A stretch of 64,000 bases of DNA from Actinacidiphila yanglinensis (GTDB lineage: Bacteria; Actinomycetota; Actinomycetes; Streptomycetales; Streptomycetaceae). The translations under genes and the position numbers were made by a program. The notes below the pieces were generated by a model, which ran no database searches, was not told the origin of the DNA, and was given only the letters and a program-made list of their open reading frames with translations. The DNA is taken from assembly GCF_900107965.1 (NCBI RefSeq), contig NZ_FNVU01000032.1, positions 25,106-89,105 on the forward strand. The letters are read 5' to 3'. This document shows positions 8,876-17,140 of the stretch, piece by piece (within the stretch, counting starts at the first letter, position 1; each line of letters starts with the position of its first letter).

Positions 8876-9391
8876 ATGGCATCCGAACTGCAACGCCCAC
8901 CGCTCCAGGCCGACGAACGCACCGCCATCGTCGGGTGGCTGGACCTCCAGCGGCAGATCCTGCGCTGGAAGTGCGAGGGCCTCGGCGACGAGGACGCGCA
9001 CCGCTCGGTCATCCCCACCTCGCCGGCCATGACGATGGCGGGCCTCGTCTCCCATATGCGCTGGACCGAGCACCTGTGGCTCGACGTGCTGTTCCTCGAC
9101 GGTGACAAGGAGCAGAACCCGTCGTTCGACGAGTCGCGCGAGGACGCGGACTGGGACACCGGCGGCCGCCCGATCGCCGAACTCCTCGCGGAGTACGAGG
9201 CGCAGTGCGCACGCAGCAACGAGATCGTCGCCGCCGCGTCCCTCGACGACGTCGGCCGCCACCAGGAATTCCGCGCGGGCGGCGCCAACCTCCGCTGGAT
9301 GCTGATCCACCTGGTGGAGGAGACGGGGCGGCACGCGGGACACGCGGACATCGTCCGCGAACTCCTGGACGGCGCGAAGGGCTACTACTAG
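8876..9391 (+). CDS. DinB/DUF664 family protein
   Basis: A 171-residue cytoplasmic protein. The ATG at 8876 begins a sequence (MASELQRPPLQADERTA) that fits the DUF664 branch of the DinB four-helix bundle. Candidate metal-binding His residues are in LVSHMRWTEHLWL near residue 60 and ETGRHAGHADI near 157, the usual spacing in DinB-like proteins. Some relatives are mycothiol- or bacillithiol-dependent transferases; many are uncharacterised. The gene lies within a run of small housekeeping-like plus-strand genes with short gaps. Confidence 0.85.
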   Translation: MASELQRPPLQADERTAIVGWLDLQRQILRWKCEGLGDEDAHRSVIPTSPAMTMAGLVSHMRWTEHLWLDVLFLDGDKEQNPSFDESREDADWDTGGRPIAELLAEYEAQCARSNEIVAAASLDDVGRHQEFRAGGANLRWMLIHLVEETGRHAGHADIVRELLDGAKGYY

Positions 9392-9467
9392 GCGGCGCCC
9401 GTCAACGGTGAGCGCCGGCACCGTAATCCGCTCGACCCGGCGGGTCGGTGCGGGGAACCCTGGGGGC

Positions 9468-10034
9468 ATGGAGTTCTTCTGCTACCACCGCGACCGGCCC
9501 GGCTCCGGCGCGCTGCGTGACGAGTTGCTGCAGGAGCACTGGTCCTACATGGACCGGTTCGCGCAGGAGATGATCGCGCGCGGCCCGACGCTCGCCGGTG
9601 AGAGCGGCGACGCGGCGGACACGGCGACCGGAAGCGTGCACATCCTCGACCGCGAAGACGCCGCCGCGGCCCGTGCGTTCGCCTTCGACGAACCCGGGTA
9701 CCAGGCGGGCGTCTACCGGGACGTGCTGCTGCGACGCTGGCGGAACACGCTGGGACGCACCATGTGGGACTTCCCGGGCGGCCGGACCGGGGGCAACCGG
9801 TACCTGGTGATCGGCCTGGGCACCGGGAATCCCGCGGACATCGAACCACCCGTCGACAAGGCCGAGTTGATCGCGTACGGGTCGCTGCTGTCGGACGACG
9901 GGGCGACCTGGCTGGGCACCGCGGCGCTGGTCCGCGCGCCGGACGGGGACACCGCACGTGCCGTCCTCACCGCGGACCGGTACGCAGGCATCGAGGTGCA
10001 CAATTGGCAGTTCGGCGGTCGCGACGACCAGTGA
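9468..10034 (+). CDS. YCII-related (dimeric alpha-beta barrel-like) protein
   Basis: A 188-residue protein. The ATG at 9468 follows a GGGGG ribosome site. The N-terminal half (MEFFCYHRDRPGSGALRDELLQEHWSYMD, then ARGPTLAGES and GSVHILDREDAAAARAFAFDEPGY) fits the YCII/YciI-like ferredoxin-like fold, including the LDREDAAAAR.F...DP segment. The C-terminal half has a WDFPGGRTGGNRYLVIG stretch of unknown meaning and is longer than a minimal YCII domain (about 100 residues). No enzymatic function can be assigned. Confidence 0.75.
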   Translation: MEFFCYHRDRPGSGALRDELLQEHWSYMDRFAQEMIARGPTLAGESGDAADTATGSVHILDREDAAAARAFAFDEPGYQAGVYRDVLLRRWRNTLGRTMWDFPGGRTGGNRYLVIGLGTGNPADIEPPVDKAELIAYGSLLSDDGATWLGTAALVRAPDGDTARAVLTADRYAGIEVHNWQFGGRDDQ

Positions 10035-10179
10035 AGCGGCGCCACCCGGCGGCCCGGCGATCGGCACAGCGGATCACCCTCCCCCGCCCCGCGCGGCGCC
10101 CGTAGACTTCCCCGCAGTGGTGGCCCGGGGGGGGCAGCCGACGCCTGAGCGGCGGGAACACGCGTACCACGGGGGGAAC

Positions 10180-11271
10180 ATGCGCGCAGCACGACGATGG
10201 GTGACGAGCGCGGTGGGGGCGGTGGCGCTGGCACTCGCGGTCACCGGCTGCGGCACCGTGCACGGGACGGCGACGACGATGCCCTCGACCATGCCCGCAC
10301 GGGTGTCGGCGGCGGCGACCCTGGGCCCGGACGGCACCGTCCCGTGGGTCGACGAGCCCGCCACCGAGGCCGACTTCACGACCGCGGTCCGGCCGGCGCC
10401 CGCGACCGGACCGACCTGCCGCGCGTCCCAACTGGACGCCACGCTCCCGCGCTGGATCCACAAGAGCACCGGCGGCGAGGTGAACGACCCCGTCATGGAA
10501 GCGTCCATGTACGGCTACGCGGTGCTGACCAACACCTCGCACACAGCATGCAGGCTGGACGGTCTGCCGAAGGTCCGGCTGGCCGCGGGCGGGGTGCCGC
10601 TCGACCTGATCCAGGGCGGGTCCCGGAACGACGGCCCCGCGGTCGGCCTGCCGCCGGGCGGCAAGGCGAACTTCCGCCTCGACTGGGACGCCCCGTTCTG
10701 CCCCGCGTCGCACGGCCCCTACACGCTGGACGCGGACCTGCCGGGCGCCGGCGACGTCGCGGTGCGCCTGACGGACCCGAGCGTGCCGGGATGCGCGCGC
10801 GACGACACGCACCCCGACCTCGCCTCCTCCCTCACGCCAGGCCCGATCGCGGCCGGTGACGGCCAGCCCCGGCCGCCCGTCGTCTCCCCGCTCAGGAACC
10901 TGACCGCGCGGGCGACCCACCTGCCGGCACGCGTCCACCCCGGCCGGAGCGTCGACTTCGACGTGACGCTGTCCAACCCGACCGGCACCGCCGTGTCGTT
11001 GGCGGGCCGACCCGGCTTCACGCTGGAGGTCACCTGCACGGGCACGAACGGCCGCCAGGGCCTGAGCGACGGCTTCAAGGAGTACCTGCTCAACAACCGC
11101 CCGGTCACGCGGGTACCGGCGCACGGCTCGGTCCGGTTCGCGATACGCGCGGCCGTCCCCGAGGCGTCGTCCTTCCCCGGCCCGCAACTGTCCCTCACCT
11201 GGCGGATGATCACGCGCGGCCTGCCGGCCGGGCTCCCCTACCTGGTCCTCACCCTCCCCACCGGCGCCTGA
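10180..11271 (+). CDS. DUF4232 domain lipoprotein, long form
   Basis: A 363-residue exported protein. The ATG at 10180 is preceded by GGGGGG and opens a lipoprotein signal peptide with lipobox VTGC near residue 24. A first DUF4232-like domain (about 75-205) contains TCRASQLDATL, TNTSHTACRLDGLPKV and LDWDAPFC. A second beta-rich domain (about 230-360) resembles a repeat of the same fold (FDVTLSNPTGTAVSLAG). Probably membrane-anchored outside the cell. Function unknown. A strong hairpin follows directly. Confidence 0.82.
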   Translation: MRAARRWVTSAVGAVALALAVTGCGTVHGTATTMPSTMPARVSAAATLGPDGTVPWVDEPATEADFTTAVRPAPATGPTCRASQLDATLPRWIHKSTGGEVNDPVMEASMYGYAVLTNTSHTACRLDGLPKVRLAAGGVPLDLIQGGSRNDGPAVGLPPGGKANFRLDWDAPFCPASHGPYTLDADLPGAGDVAVRLTDPSVPGCARDDTHPDLASSLTPGPIAAGDGQPRPPVVSPLRNLTARATHLPARVHPGRSVDFDVTLSNPTGTAVSLAGRPGFTLEVTCTGTNGRQGLSDGFKEYLLNNRPVTRVPAHGSVRFAIRAAVPEASSFPGPQLSLTWRMITRGLPAGLPYLVLTLPTGA

Positions 11272-11284
11272 ACCGGCCACGGGT

Positions 11285-11314
11285 GCGGCCCCGCGGGAGA
11301 ACCCGCGGGGCCGC
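11285..11314. terminator. Bidirectional hairpin terminator
   Basis: A perfect 13-bp stem, 11285-11297 with 11302-11314, around an AGAA loop. It lies between the plus-strand lipoprotein ending at 11271 and the minus-strand DoxX gene ending at 11353, so it can serve both. Confidence 0.7.
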
Positions 11315-11352
11315 GACGAGGATCGCCGATCGAGGCGGACGGCGATGGGGGG

Positions 11353-11823
11353 TCAGACGCGCGCGCCGACCTGTGCGGCCCGCTTCTTCGGCGCGCCCTC
11401 CGCACCTCCGCGAGCGACGCCGGCGAGGACGTGGTCGAGGGAGAGCGGTCCCGGGCCGGTGACGGTGATGAGGAGGAGGGTCCAGCAGAACAGGACCGCC
11501 GGTTCACCGCCGTTCCGGATCGGCAGGAGCGCGTGGTGCTGGTGGATGTCGAAGTAGGCGAAGGCCATGGAGCCCGAGCCGATCAGCGCAGCGACGCGGG
11601 TGCCGAGTCCGGCCAGGACCAATGCTCCGCCGAGGAGTTGGATGACCGCCGCGTAGCCGCCCGGCCAGGTGCCCGCCGCGATCCGGTGGGTGCCGAGGGT
11701 GCCGAAGAGCGAGGCGACCCCGTGGCAGAGGAAGAGCAGCCCGACCACGGCACGGAACAGGCTGAGCACGTACGGCCGGGCGCCTTCGAGCCGGGCCGCC
11801 GGTGCCGGCCTGGCCCCGCTCAC
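11353..11823 (-). CDS. DoxX family membrane protein
   Basis: A 156-residue integral membrane protein with about four hydrophobic segments (LFRAVVGLLFLCHGVASLFG, AVIQLLGGALVLAGLGTRVA, a segment around MAFAYFD, and FCWTLLLITVTG). These fit the DoxX fold, including the conserved early R.....F..HG element. The GTG start at 11821-11823 overlaps the stop of the upstream glycosidase gene in a GTGA arrangement, so translation is coupled. DoxX relatives take part in redox or sulfur-related membrane complexes; the role here is unknown. Confidence 0.85.
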   Translation of the reverse strand: MSGARPAPAARLEGARPYVLSLFRAVVGLLFLCHGVASLFGTLGTHRIAAGTWPGGYAAVIQLLGGALVLAGLGTRVAALIGSGSMAFAYFDIHQHHALLPIRNGGEPAVLFCWTLLLITVTGPGPLSLDHVLAGVARGGAEGAPKKRAAQVGARV

Positions 11824-13577
11824 GTGTAGATCCCGAACTCGTAGAGCGAGTAGCCGTATCCGGTGCCCCGCTGCGTCCCCTGGATCCGGACGTAGCGGCC
11901 GGTGCCGCTCACGTCGATGTCGTCGACGTTGCCGTCCCCGTCGGTCACCGACTTCACCGTCGTCCAGTTGGTGCCGTCCTCGGAGGTCCGGATGTCGTAC
12001 GCCTTCGCGTACGCGGCCTCCCAGTCCAGCTGGACGTGCTTGAACGTGGTGCTCCGGCCGAGGTCCACCTGGAGCCACTGCGGGTCGCTCCAGTCGCTCG
12101 ACCACCGGGTGCCGGTGCTGCCGTCGACCGCGTCGCCCGGGGTGCACGGGCAGCCGCCGGTCGGGGCGGTCTGGTACGAGGAGGCGGTGGCGGGCTTGTT
12201 GAGCGCCACGTTGGTGCCGTCGACCTTCGGGGGCACCACCTTCAGCGACTTGGAGCCGTAACTCACGTTGCCGTGGCCGTCGGTGGCCTTGAGGTAGATC
12301 TTCCACACGCCCGGCTTGTCGGGGGCCTTCGTGGTGATGGTGCTGCCGTTGACGGTGGAGTCGGCCGGGGTCAGCGCGCCGTTGTTGTCGACGTAGATGC
12401 TGCTGTAGAGCACCTGGTAGCCGATCGGGTCGTTCTCCGGGTCGGTGGTGTGGGCGGTGAGGGTGACGTCACCGCCGGTGGGCACACCGTCGGTCGCGCC
12501 GGCGACCGTCATGTCGGTGACGACGGGCGCCTGGTCGTCCCCCGAGGTGTCGCCGCCGTACGCCCTCTTCACCGCGTAGTACGAAGGGCGCTTGAGGCCG
12601 TCGGGCACCAGGTTGAACCAGATGCCGCCGAAGTCGTCCTCGTTGCCGTAGTGGAAGAGGGTGGCGCCGAGCGCGACGCCCTGGTGGCTGGTGATGCAGT
12701 TCCAGGCGTTGGTGTAGCCGTCGGCCTTCTGCTGGTCGTCCGGCTCGTCCGGCACCCCGTTCGCGTCGTCGGGCACCTCCCACGACCCGGCCGGACCGCC
12801 CTCGGTGACGATGTACGGCTTGTCGTAACCGCCCGCCTCCCAGTCCGACTTGACGTTGCAGACGTCCTTGTAGGAGTTCACCGCGTACAGGTCGAGGTCC
12901 GGGGCGTCCTTCTTGTAGTAGGGCCACGCCCCGGTCCAGGCGTCGGTGGAGGTCACCGGGTGGTTCGGGTCGACCGCGTGGATCTTCTGGGCGATCTGGT
13001 CGACGAAGGTGACGTACGCGTTGCGCTGCTGCTCCAACTCGTCGCCGCTGTAGCAGTTCTGCAGCCCGAGCACCGACTCGTTGCCGACGTCCCACATCAG
13101 GACGCCCGGGTTGTCCTTGTAGGTCTCCACCCACTTGGGGAACTCGGTGAGCATGTCGTTCTTGTACGTGTCGTCGGTCAGGTAGTTCACGCAGCCACCG
13201 GCACCCGGGCCGCCGCCGGGCTGGAGCCAGAAGCCGGCGATCACCTTGATGCCGTTGGCGGCGGCCGCGTCGAACAGCGGCGCACTCGTCGCGTCGGTGC
13301 CCCAGGTGCGGATCGTGTTGACGCCCATCTTCGCGACGTCCGGCAGGTCCTGGGCGGCGTCGGCGGGCGAGGGTCCCCAGGTGAGGCCCTTGACCTCGTA
13401 AGGTGCGCCATCCACGGTGAGCTGCCAATTACCTTGCGAGCCGGTCACCTTGACGACGCTGCCCGCGGCGTGCGCGGACGGCGCCTGGAGCGCGGCGAGT
13501 CCCGCCACGGCCAGCGCGGTCGCGGCGAGCGGGGCGACGGCGCGACGCGCCCGCCCCTTCCTGAGGGGTCGCTGCAT
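11820..13577 (-). CDS. Secreted glycoside hydrolase (clan GH-A TIM barrel) with C-terminal F5/8-C (CBM32-like) domain
   Basis: A 585-residue secreted enzyme. The ATG at 13575-13577 is preceded by AGGAGG and opens a signal peptide ending near AHA (about 40). Residues about 60-360 form a TIM barrel like GH2/GH5-type clan A enzymes: MGVNTIRTWG, then VLMWDVGNES, whose Glu is the likely acid/base, and PYIVTEGG, whose Glu is the likely nucleophile. About 385-490 is an Ig-like domain, and about 495-585 is an F5/8 type C carbohydrate-binding domain (NVALNKPATASS, WLQVDLGRS, YVRIQGT). The substrate is unknown; a beta-glucan is possible. A LacI-type palindrome lies about 210 bp upstream. It is translationally coupled to a DoxX gene. 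Confidence 0.82.
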   Translation of the reverse strand: MQRPLRKGRARRAVAPLAATALAVAGLAALQAPSAHAAGSVVKVTGSQGNWQLTVDGAPYEVKGLTWGPSPADAAQDLPDVAKMGVNTIRTWGTDATSAPLFDAAAANGIKVIAGFWLQPGGGPGAGGCVNYLTDDTYKNDMLTEFPKWVETYKDNPGVLMWDVGNESVLGLQNCYSGDELEQQRNAYVTFVDQIAQKIHAVDPNHPVTSTDAWTGAWPYYKKDAPDLDLYAVNSYKDVCNVKSDWEAGGYDKPYIVTEGGPAGSWEVPDDANGVPDEPDDQQKADGYTNAWNCITSHQGVALGATLFHYGNEDDFGGIWFNLVPDGLKRPSYYAVKRAYGGDTSGDDQAPVVTDMTVAGATDGVPTGGDVTLTAHTTDPENDPIGYQVLYSSIYVDNNGALTPADSTVNGSTITTKAPDKPGVWKIYLKATDGHGNVSYGSKSLKVVPPKVDGTNVALNKPATASSYQTAPTGGCPCTPGDAVDGSTGTRWSSDWSDPQWLQVDLGRSTTFKHVQLDWEAAYAKAYDIRTSEDGTNWTTVKSVTDGDGNVDDIDVSGTGRYVRIQGTQRGTGYGYSLYEFGIYT

Positions 13578-13787
13578 GTCTTCCTCCTGGGTACGAGGCG
13601 TGGCGGTCACGGGAAGCCGGCCGGCGGCACGGGGCAACGCGGAGGAAGCAGGGGGCGGTTCGGACCTGGGGGACGGCGGCGAGGGCATCGCGGTCGGCAG
13701 TGGGGTGGGGGACGTGGGGGGCCGGTACGGAGGTCGTGCGGGGGTCTGCATAGGTCACCTGCGGTGTTGGGGGGACAGGCTGGATCA

Positions 13788-13803
13788 GGGAGAGCGCTCT
13801 CCC
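13788..13803. promoter_or_regulatory. LacI-type operator GGGAGAGCGCTCTCCC
   Basis: A perfect 16-bp palindrome with the central CG step typical of LacI-family operators in Streptomyces, similar in form to the CebR box. It lies upstream of the glycosidase gene (start 13577) and shares its core with the site at 15057-15070. No LacI gene is in the window. Confidence 0.7.
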
Positions 13804-13831
13804 GGGCGGCCCGGGAAAACCCGCCCGGGAG
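13799..13831 (-). terminator. Hairpin terminator after the DUF1996 gene
   Basis: An 11-bp perfect stem, 13799-13809 with 13821-13831, separated by 11 bases, immediately beyond the stop of the DUF1996 gene at 13847. It overlaps the right arm of the LacI-type palindrome. Confidence 0.55.
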
Positions 13832-13846
13832 AGACCCGCGGACGGG

Positions 13847-14959
13847 TTACTGGATCAGCTCGTAGTTGTCGTCGAGGACGGCGCCCTTGTCGGGCTGGCT
13901 CTGGTCGTAGCCGTGGGCGTCGCACTGCAGGCCGCCGTCGATGCAGTGGGTGACCATCGCGGCCTGCGTCGCGTCGTCCCAGTCGGCGAAGAAGTCGTAG
14001 TGGAAGGAGTGGCCGGTGCCGCTGGCCAGGTGCACCTGCGACATGTCGCCGTTGACCGGCCAGGCCATCTTGAACTCGATCATCGGCAGGGCCACCGGGT
14101 GGTCGGCCGGGCAGACGTTCTCGTTGGCACCGGTCGCGATCGGATACGCCATGTGGCTCTGGTGGTCAGGCGTGTCCAGATGGATGCCGTCCCAGCAACT
14201 CGGCGCCTGGAGGCGGATGTTGAGCTGCACGTCGGCGGTGTTCGGGCAGGTCGCGGGGAACTCGAAGTTCTGGTAGCTGTCCCCGCACTCCCAGCCCTCG
14301 ACGGTGCCCTTGAGGTTCTTGAACTGGTCCTCCGTCTGCATCGGGTTGCCGACGACGAAGCGCAGGCCCTTGGGGAAGGGGCGGACGCTGGTGTAGTCGG
14401 TGACCCCCGCCTTGTAGTAGATCGTCTGCGGGCCGACCGGAAGGATCTTCTGGTCGCCGTTGTACAGACTCGGCATCCAGTACGCGGACTTGTCGCCGGG
14501 CGCGAGGCACGTGGTGCCGCTCGCCGCCTCCAGGGAGGCGGTGGTCGAGTCGGCATCGGTGCTGACGTTGCCCATGAACGTGTGGTCGTGCGACTTGCCC
14601 GGCTGCCCCGGGAAGACGATCGGGTCGTCCGGGGCGGTGTGCGAGGGCGCGCACTTCGCCTGGAACTCGTGGAAGTAGGCGTGCGGCGGATCGTAGGTCG
14701 ACGGCGTCACGCCGGTGACGGGCGGGTCGGCCATGATGTAGCCGTCCCCGTCGGGGTCGTCGCCCGACGTCTGCGTCGACACCGGCATGTCCATCGACAT
14801 CGACCGGTCGCCCTGCTGCGCGGAGGCCGCGTGCGCGGCGCTCGCCGAGTGATGCGCGGGGCTGGCGGAAGCGTTTCCGGTGAGGACCACCGCGCTGCCA
14901 ACCGCGGTCAGCGCGAGGGCGATGAGCAGCCCTGGAAGTTTTCTCGACCTGTGTGCCAC
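13847..14959 (-). CDS. Secreted DUF1996 domain protein
   Basis: A 370-residue secreted protein. Signal peptide at residues 1-33, then a low-complexity Ala/His/Ser stretch. The DUF1996 domain occupies about 85-350, with the characteristic KSHDHTFMGN, SAYWMPSLY, GLRFVVGNP, WDGIHLDTPDHQSHMAY and GHSFHYDFFADW motifs and several conserved Cys. The many conserved His/Asp residues suggest metal binding or catalysis, but the family is uncharacterised. It is found in secreted proteins of actinobacteria and fungi, sometimes with carbohydrate-binding domains. A LacI-type operator about 100 bp upstream matches the one before the glycosidase, so both may respond to the same sugar. Confidence 0.9.
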   Translation of the reverse strand: MAHRSRKLPGLLIALALTAVGSAVVLTGNASASPAHHSASAAHAASAQQGDRSMSMDMPVSTQTSGDDPDGDGYIMADPPVTGVTPSTYDPPHAYFHEFQAKCAPSHTAPDDPIVFPGQPGKSHDHTFMGNVSTDADSTTASLEAASGTTCLAPGDKSAYWMPSLYNGDQKILPVGPQTIYYKAGVTDYTSVRPFPKGLRFVVGNPMQTEDQFKNLKGTVEGWECGDSYQNFEFPATCPNTADVQLNIRLQAPSCWDGIHLDTPDHQSHMAYPIATGANENVCPADHPVALPMIEFKMAWPVNGDMSQVHLASGTGHSFHYDFFADWDDATQAAMVTHCIDGGLQCDAHGYDQSQPDKGAVLDDNYELIQ

Positions 14960-15056
14960 GGAGACCTCCTCGTTCTCGTGGCTCCGGTGGGTGTGGCGCG
15001 GCGGCGGTTCCGGTTCCCGGGACCGCTGTCGACCCGCCGCCGGGCGGGGAGAGTTC

Positions 15057-15070
15057 GGAGAGCGCTCTCC
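15057..15070. promoter_or_regulatory. LacI-type operator GGAGAGCGCTCTCC
   Basis: A perfect 14-bp palindrome about 100 bp upstream of the DUF1996 start. Its core AGAGCGCTCT is identical to the core of the site at 13788-13803. Confidence 0.7.
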
Positions 15071-15422
15071 CGTGTCACGGCATGTTGCGCTTGTGGTTCA
15101 GGAGTGTCAACAGTTCTTGAAGTTGCGGGAGGTTGGCGGGCCGCCGTGCGTGGGCGCCCGCACCCAGCTGGCCTGGTGGATTCACCGGGCATGGGGATTC
15201 GGTGAAGGAATGTGTGGGCGGCGTGGAGCGCGGCTCCGCGCGGTCGGCGCCGCGTCCCCGCGGTCGGCCGGCTGCCGGGCGGCAGCCAGCCGTTGGGCGC
15301 CCCGTTCCGCCGCTTTCGGGGTGGTACGGGGCAGGGCTTCGTTGCGGTCCCGGCCGGTGGGGCGTCGGGACTGCGTCGGGGCGGTGCGGGGGTCGTACGG
15401 TCGGGGTTGCGCCCGGATCGGG
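15071..15422. other. Intergenic, no gene seen
   Basis: A 352-bp stretch between the upstream region of the DUF1996 gene and the 3' end of the methyltransferase gene, both on the minus strand. No protein-like reading frame or RNA was recognised. Confidence 0.4.
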
Positions 15423-16193
15423 TCAGAGCGACGGGGTGAGGGTGAGGTAGGCCATGCCGAGGTGGCGGCGGTAGCCGTTGAGCCAGCCGGCGCGGTGGGC
15501 GTCGAGCCGGGCGCGGGTCTCGGCGGCGCGGGGATGGGCGGGATGGGCGGCGAGCCAGTCCTCGGCGTCGGACTGGTAGCCGGACTCGAAGTCGTCCCAC
15601 TCGGCGAGCGAGGCGGTCTCGATCCAGGAGGGCCGGAAGCCGGCGGCGACAGCGAGGTCGACCAGGCCCGGCAGGTCCGGGAGTTCGTCGGCGGAGGCGT
15701 CCGGCCACATCGCGGCGAGCCGCTCGGGCGGCGGAGTCCGCTCCCAGATGCCGTCGGCGAACAGCACGCGCCCGTGCGGCGTGACGAGGCCCCGGAGGGC
15801 TTCGAGGGCGGCCGGAATGTGGGCCGGAGGGCTCTGGTCACCGAGCGCCTGGGAGGCGCCGAGGCACAGGACGAGGTCGGCCGGGCCGCGGAACGTGCCG
15901 ACCGCGGACTCCTCCGCGAACTCCACCCGATCGGCCAGCCCGCGGCGTTCGGCGGCGGCCCGGCCGCGCGCGAGGTCGGTCGCGTTGAGGTCCACGCCGA
16001 CGCCCCTCGCGCCGGGCACGGCCGCCAGGACGCGCAGCATCAACTCGCCCCAGCCGCAGCCGATGTCGAGCACGGTGGCCGGTGGGGCGACGCGGGTCAG
16101 CCGGTCGACGATCCGCGTCGCGCGGTCCTCGGCGAGCGGGCCGTGGAAGGTGAGGCGGGTGAGGCGTGGCGGAAGGCTCTGGTCGTCGTCCAT
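15423..16193 (-). CDS. Class I SAM-dependent methyltransferase
   Basis: A 256-residue cytoplasmic enzyme. The ATG at 16191-16193 starts a protein-like sequence (MDDDQSLPPRLTRLTF). Motif I is VLDIGCGWGELMLRVL near residue 42, followed by GVGVDLNATDLARG (acidic ribose contact) and ADLVLCLGASQALGD (motif IV). The C-terminal part contains WLNGYRRHLGMAYLTL. Relatives are annotated as generic methyltransferases; the substrate is unknown. Four imperfect 20-bp repeats lie directly upstream. Confidence 0.85.
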   Translation of the reverse strand: MDDDQSLPPRLTRLTFHGPLAEDRATRIVDRLTRVAPPATVLDIGCGWGELMLRVLAAVPGARGVGVDLNATDLARGRAAAERRGLADRVEFAEESAVGTFRGPADLVLCLGASQALGDQSPPAHIPAALEALRGLVTPHGRVLFADGIWERTPPPERLAAMWPDASADELPDLPGLVDLAVAAGFRPSWIETASLAEWDDFESGYQSDAEDWLAAHPAHPRAAETRARLDAHRAGWLNGYRRHLGMAYLTLTPSL

Positions 16194-16230
16194 GCCCGGG
16201 GACGTTAGGCGGGGGCGGGGCGGACCGGAA

Positions 16231-16305
16231 ACGGTTTTCCGGGCGCGGGCAGCGGTTTCCCCGAATCGGGCGACGGTTCTCCGGTTCGGGCGACGGTTCT
16301 CCGGG
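16231..16305. repeat. Four imperfect ~20-bp tandem repeats
   Basis: The CGGTT core recurs at about 16232, 16253, 16274 and 16294 in contexts such as CGACGGTTCTCCGG. The last two copies are nearly identical over 20 bp. They lie 40-110 bp upstream of the methyltransferase start. The repeats could be a regulator-binding array or a replication-slippage product. Confidence 0.55.
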
Positions 16306-16451
16306 TGACGGGGGGCGGTGCGTGGCGCGGGCGAGGGGCGCTCGGGGCGGGGCTCGCCCGTCACCGTCACCGTCCGCGGCCCGGCCACCCGCGTGACCCG
16401 GGGGCCGAGTCGCGGCTCGACTCGCCCGACCTTCCCTTTCCCCGGGCGGGC

Positions 16452-17057
16452 TCAGTCCCCCGTCACCGTCCGCGGCTCGCGCCACATCGGGTACATGTGC
16501 GGGCCGCCGGGCAGCTCGACCGGGGTGCCGAGGAAGGTGAAGCCGAGGCGTTCGTACAGGCCGCGGCTGCGTGCGGAGCTCGCTTCGAGGTAGGCGGGCA
16601 GGCCCTCGCGGTCGCACTGCTCCAGCGTCGCCGCGATGAGGACGGCGCCGACTCCCTGGCCGCGTACGGAGGATGCCACGGCGATCATCATCAGGTACGC
16701 GTGGGCGCGGTCCGTCGGGTGGGTGGCCGCGGTGAGCCGGGCGATCTGCTCGACCCGCTCGTTGCCGGGATCGACCGCCTCGCGGAACCGCGCCGCGTCG
16801 TCCGGATCACCGTGGGCGCCGGCCGGCACCGGCGTCCACAGCGCGCAGCCGGTGCCGTCCTCGGCGAGGTCCGTGTGGCCCTCGGCGAGCGAGATCTCGA
16901 GGAAGGCGCCCATGAGGGCGCCGTGGCTGCGGCGCAGGTGGTCCTTGTCGGGGAAGACCCAGTTGCTCACCGGGTCGTCGGCGAAGCCCTCGTCCAGCAG
17001 TCTGACCACGGCCTCCCGGTCCTCCGCACCGGCCCTGCGTATCGCCACGCCCATCAC
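16452..17057 (-). CDS. GNAT family N-acetyltransferase
   Basis: A 201-residue cytoplasmic acetyltransferase. Residues 5-30 (IRRAGAEDREAVVRLLDEGF) open the GNAT fold. Motif A is AVASSVRGQGVGAVLIAATLEQCDREG near residues 127-153, with the Q/RGQGVG pyrophosphate loop, followed by YLEASSARSRGLYERLGFTFLG, the classic motif B. The substrate is not evident. The intergenic span to the dehydrogenase is 83 bp and both are on the minus strand, so shared transcription is possible. Confidence 0.88.
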   Translation of the reverse strand: MMGVAIRRAGAEDREAVVRLLDEGFADDPVSNWVFPDKDHLRRSHGALMGAFLEISLAEGHTDLAEDGTGCALWTPVPAGAHGDPDDAARFREAVDPGNERVEQIARLTAATHPTDRAHAYLMMIAVASSVRGQGVGAVLIAATLEQCDREGLPAYLEASSARSRGLYERLGFTFLGTPVELPGGPHMYPMWREPRTVTGD

Positions 17058-17140
17058 ACGTCCGCCTTCCGTCCGACCGGCACTTCCCCATGGCCCGTTC
17101 CCGCCGCCGCAACTCCTCCGATGCGTACGGCGGTTGCAGC

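Noticed and set aside
16231..16305. Possible CRISPR array
   Set aside because: The units are contiguous and degenerate with no unique spacers and no cas genes nearby.
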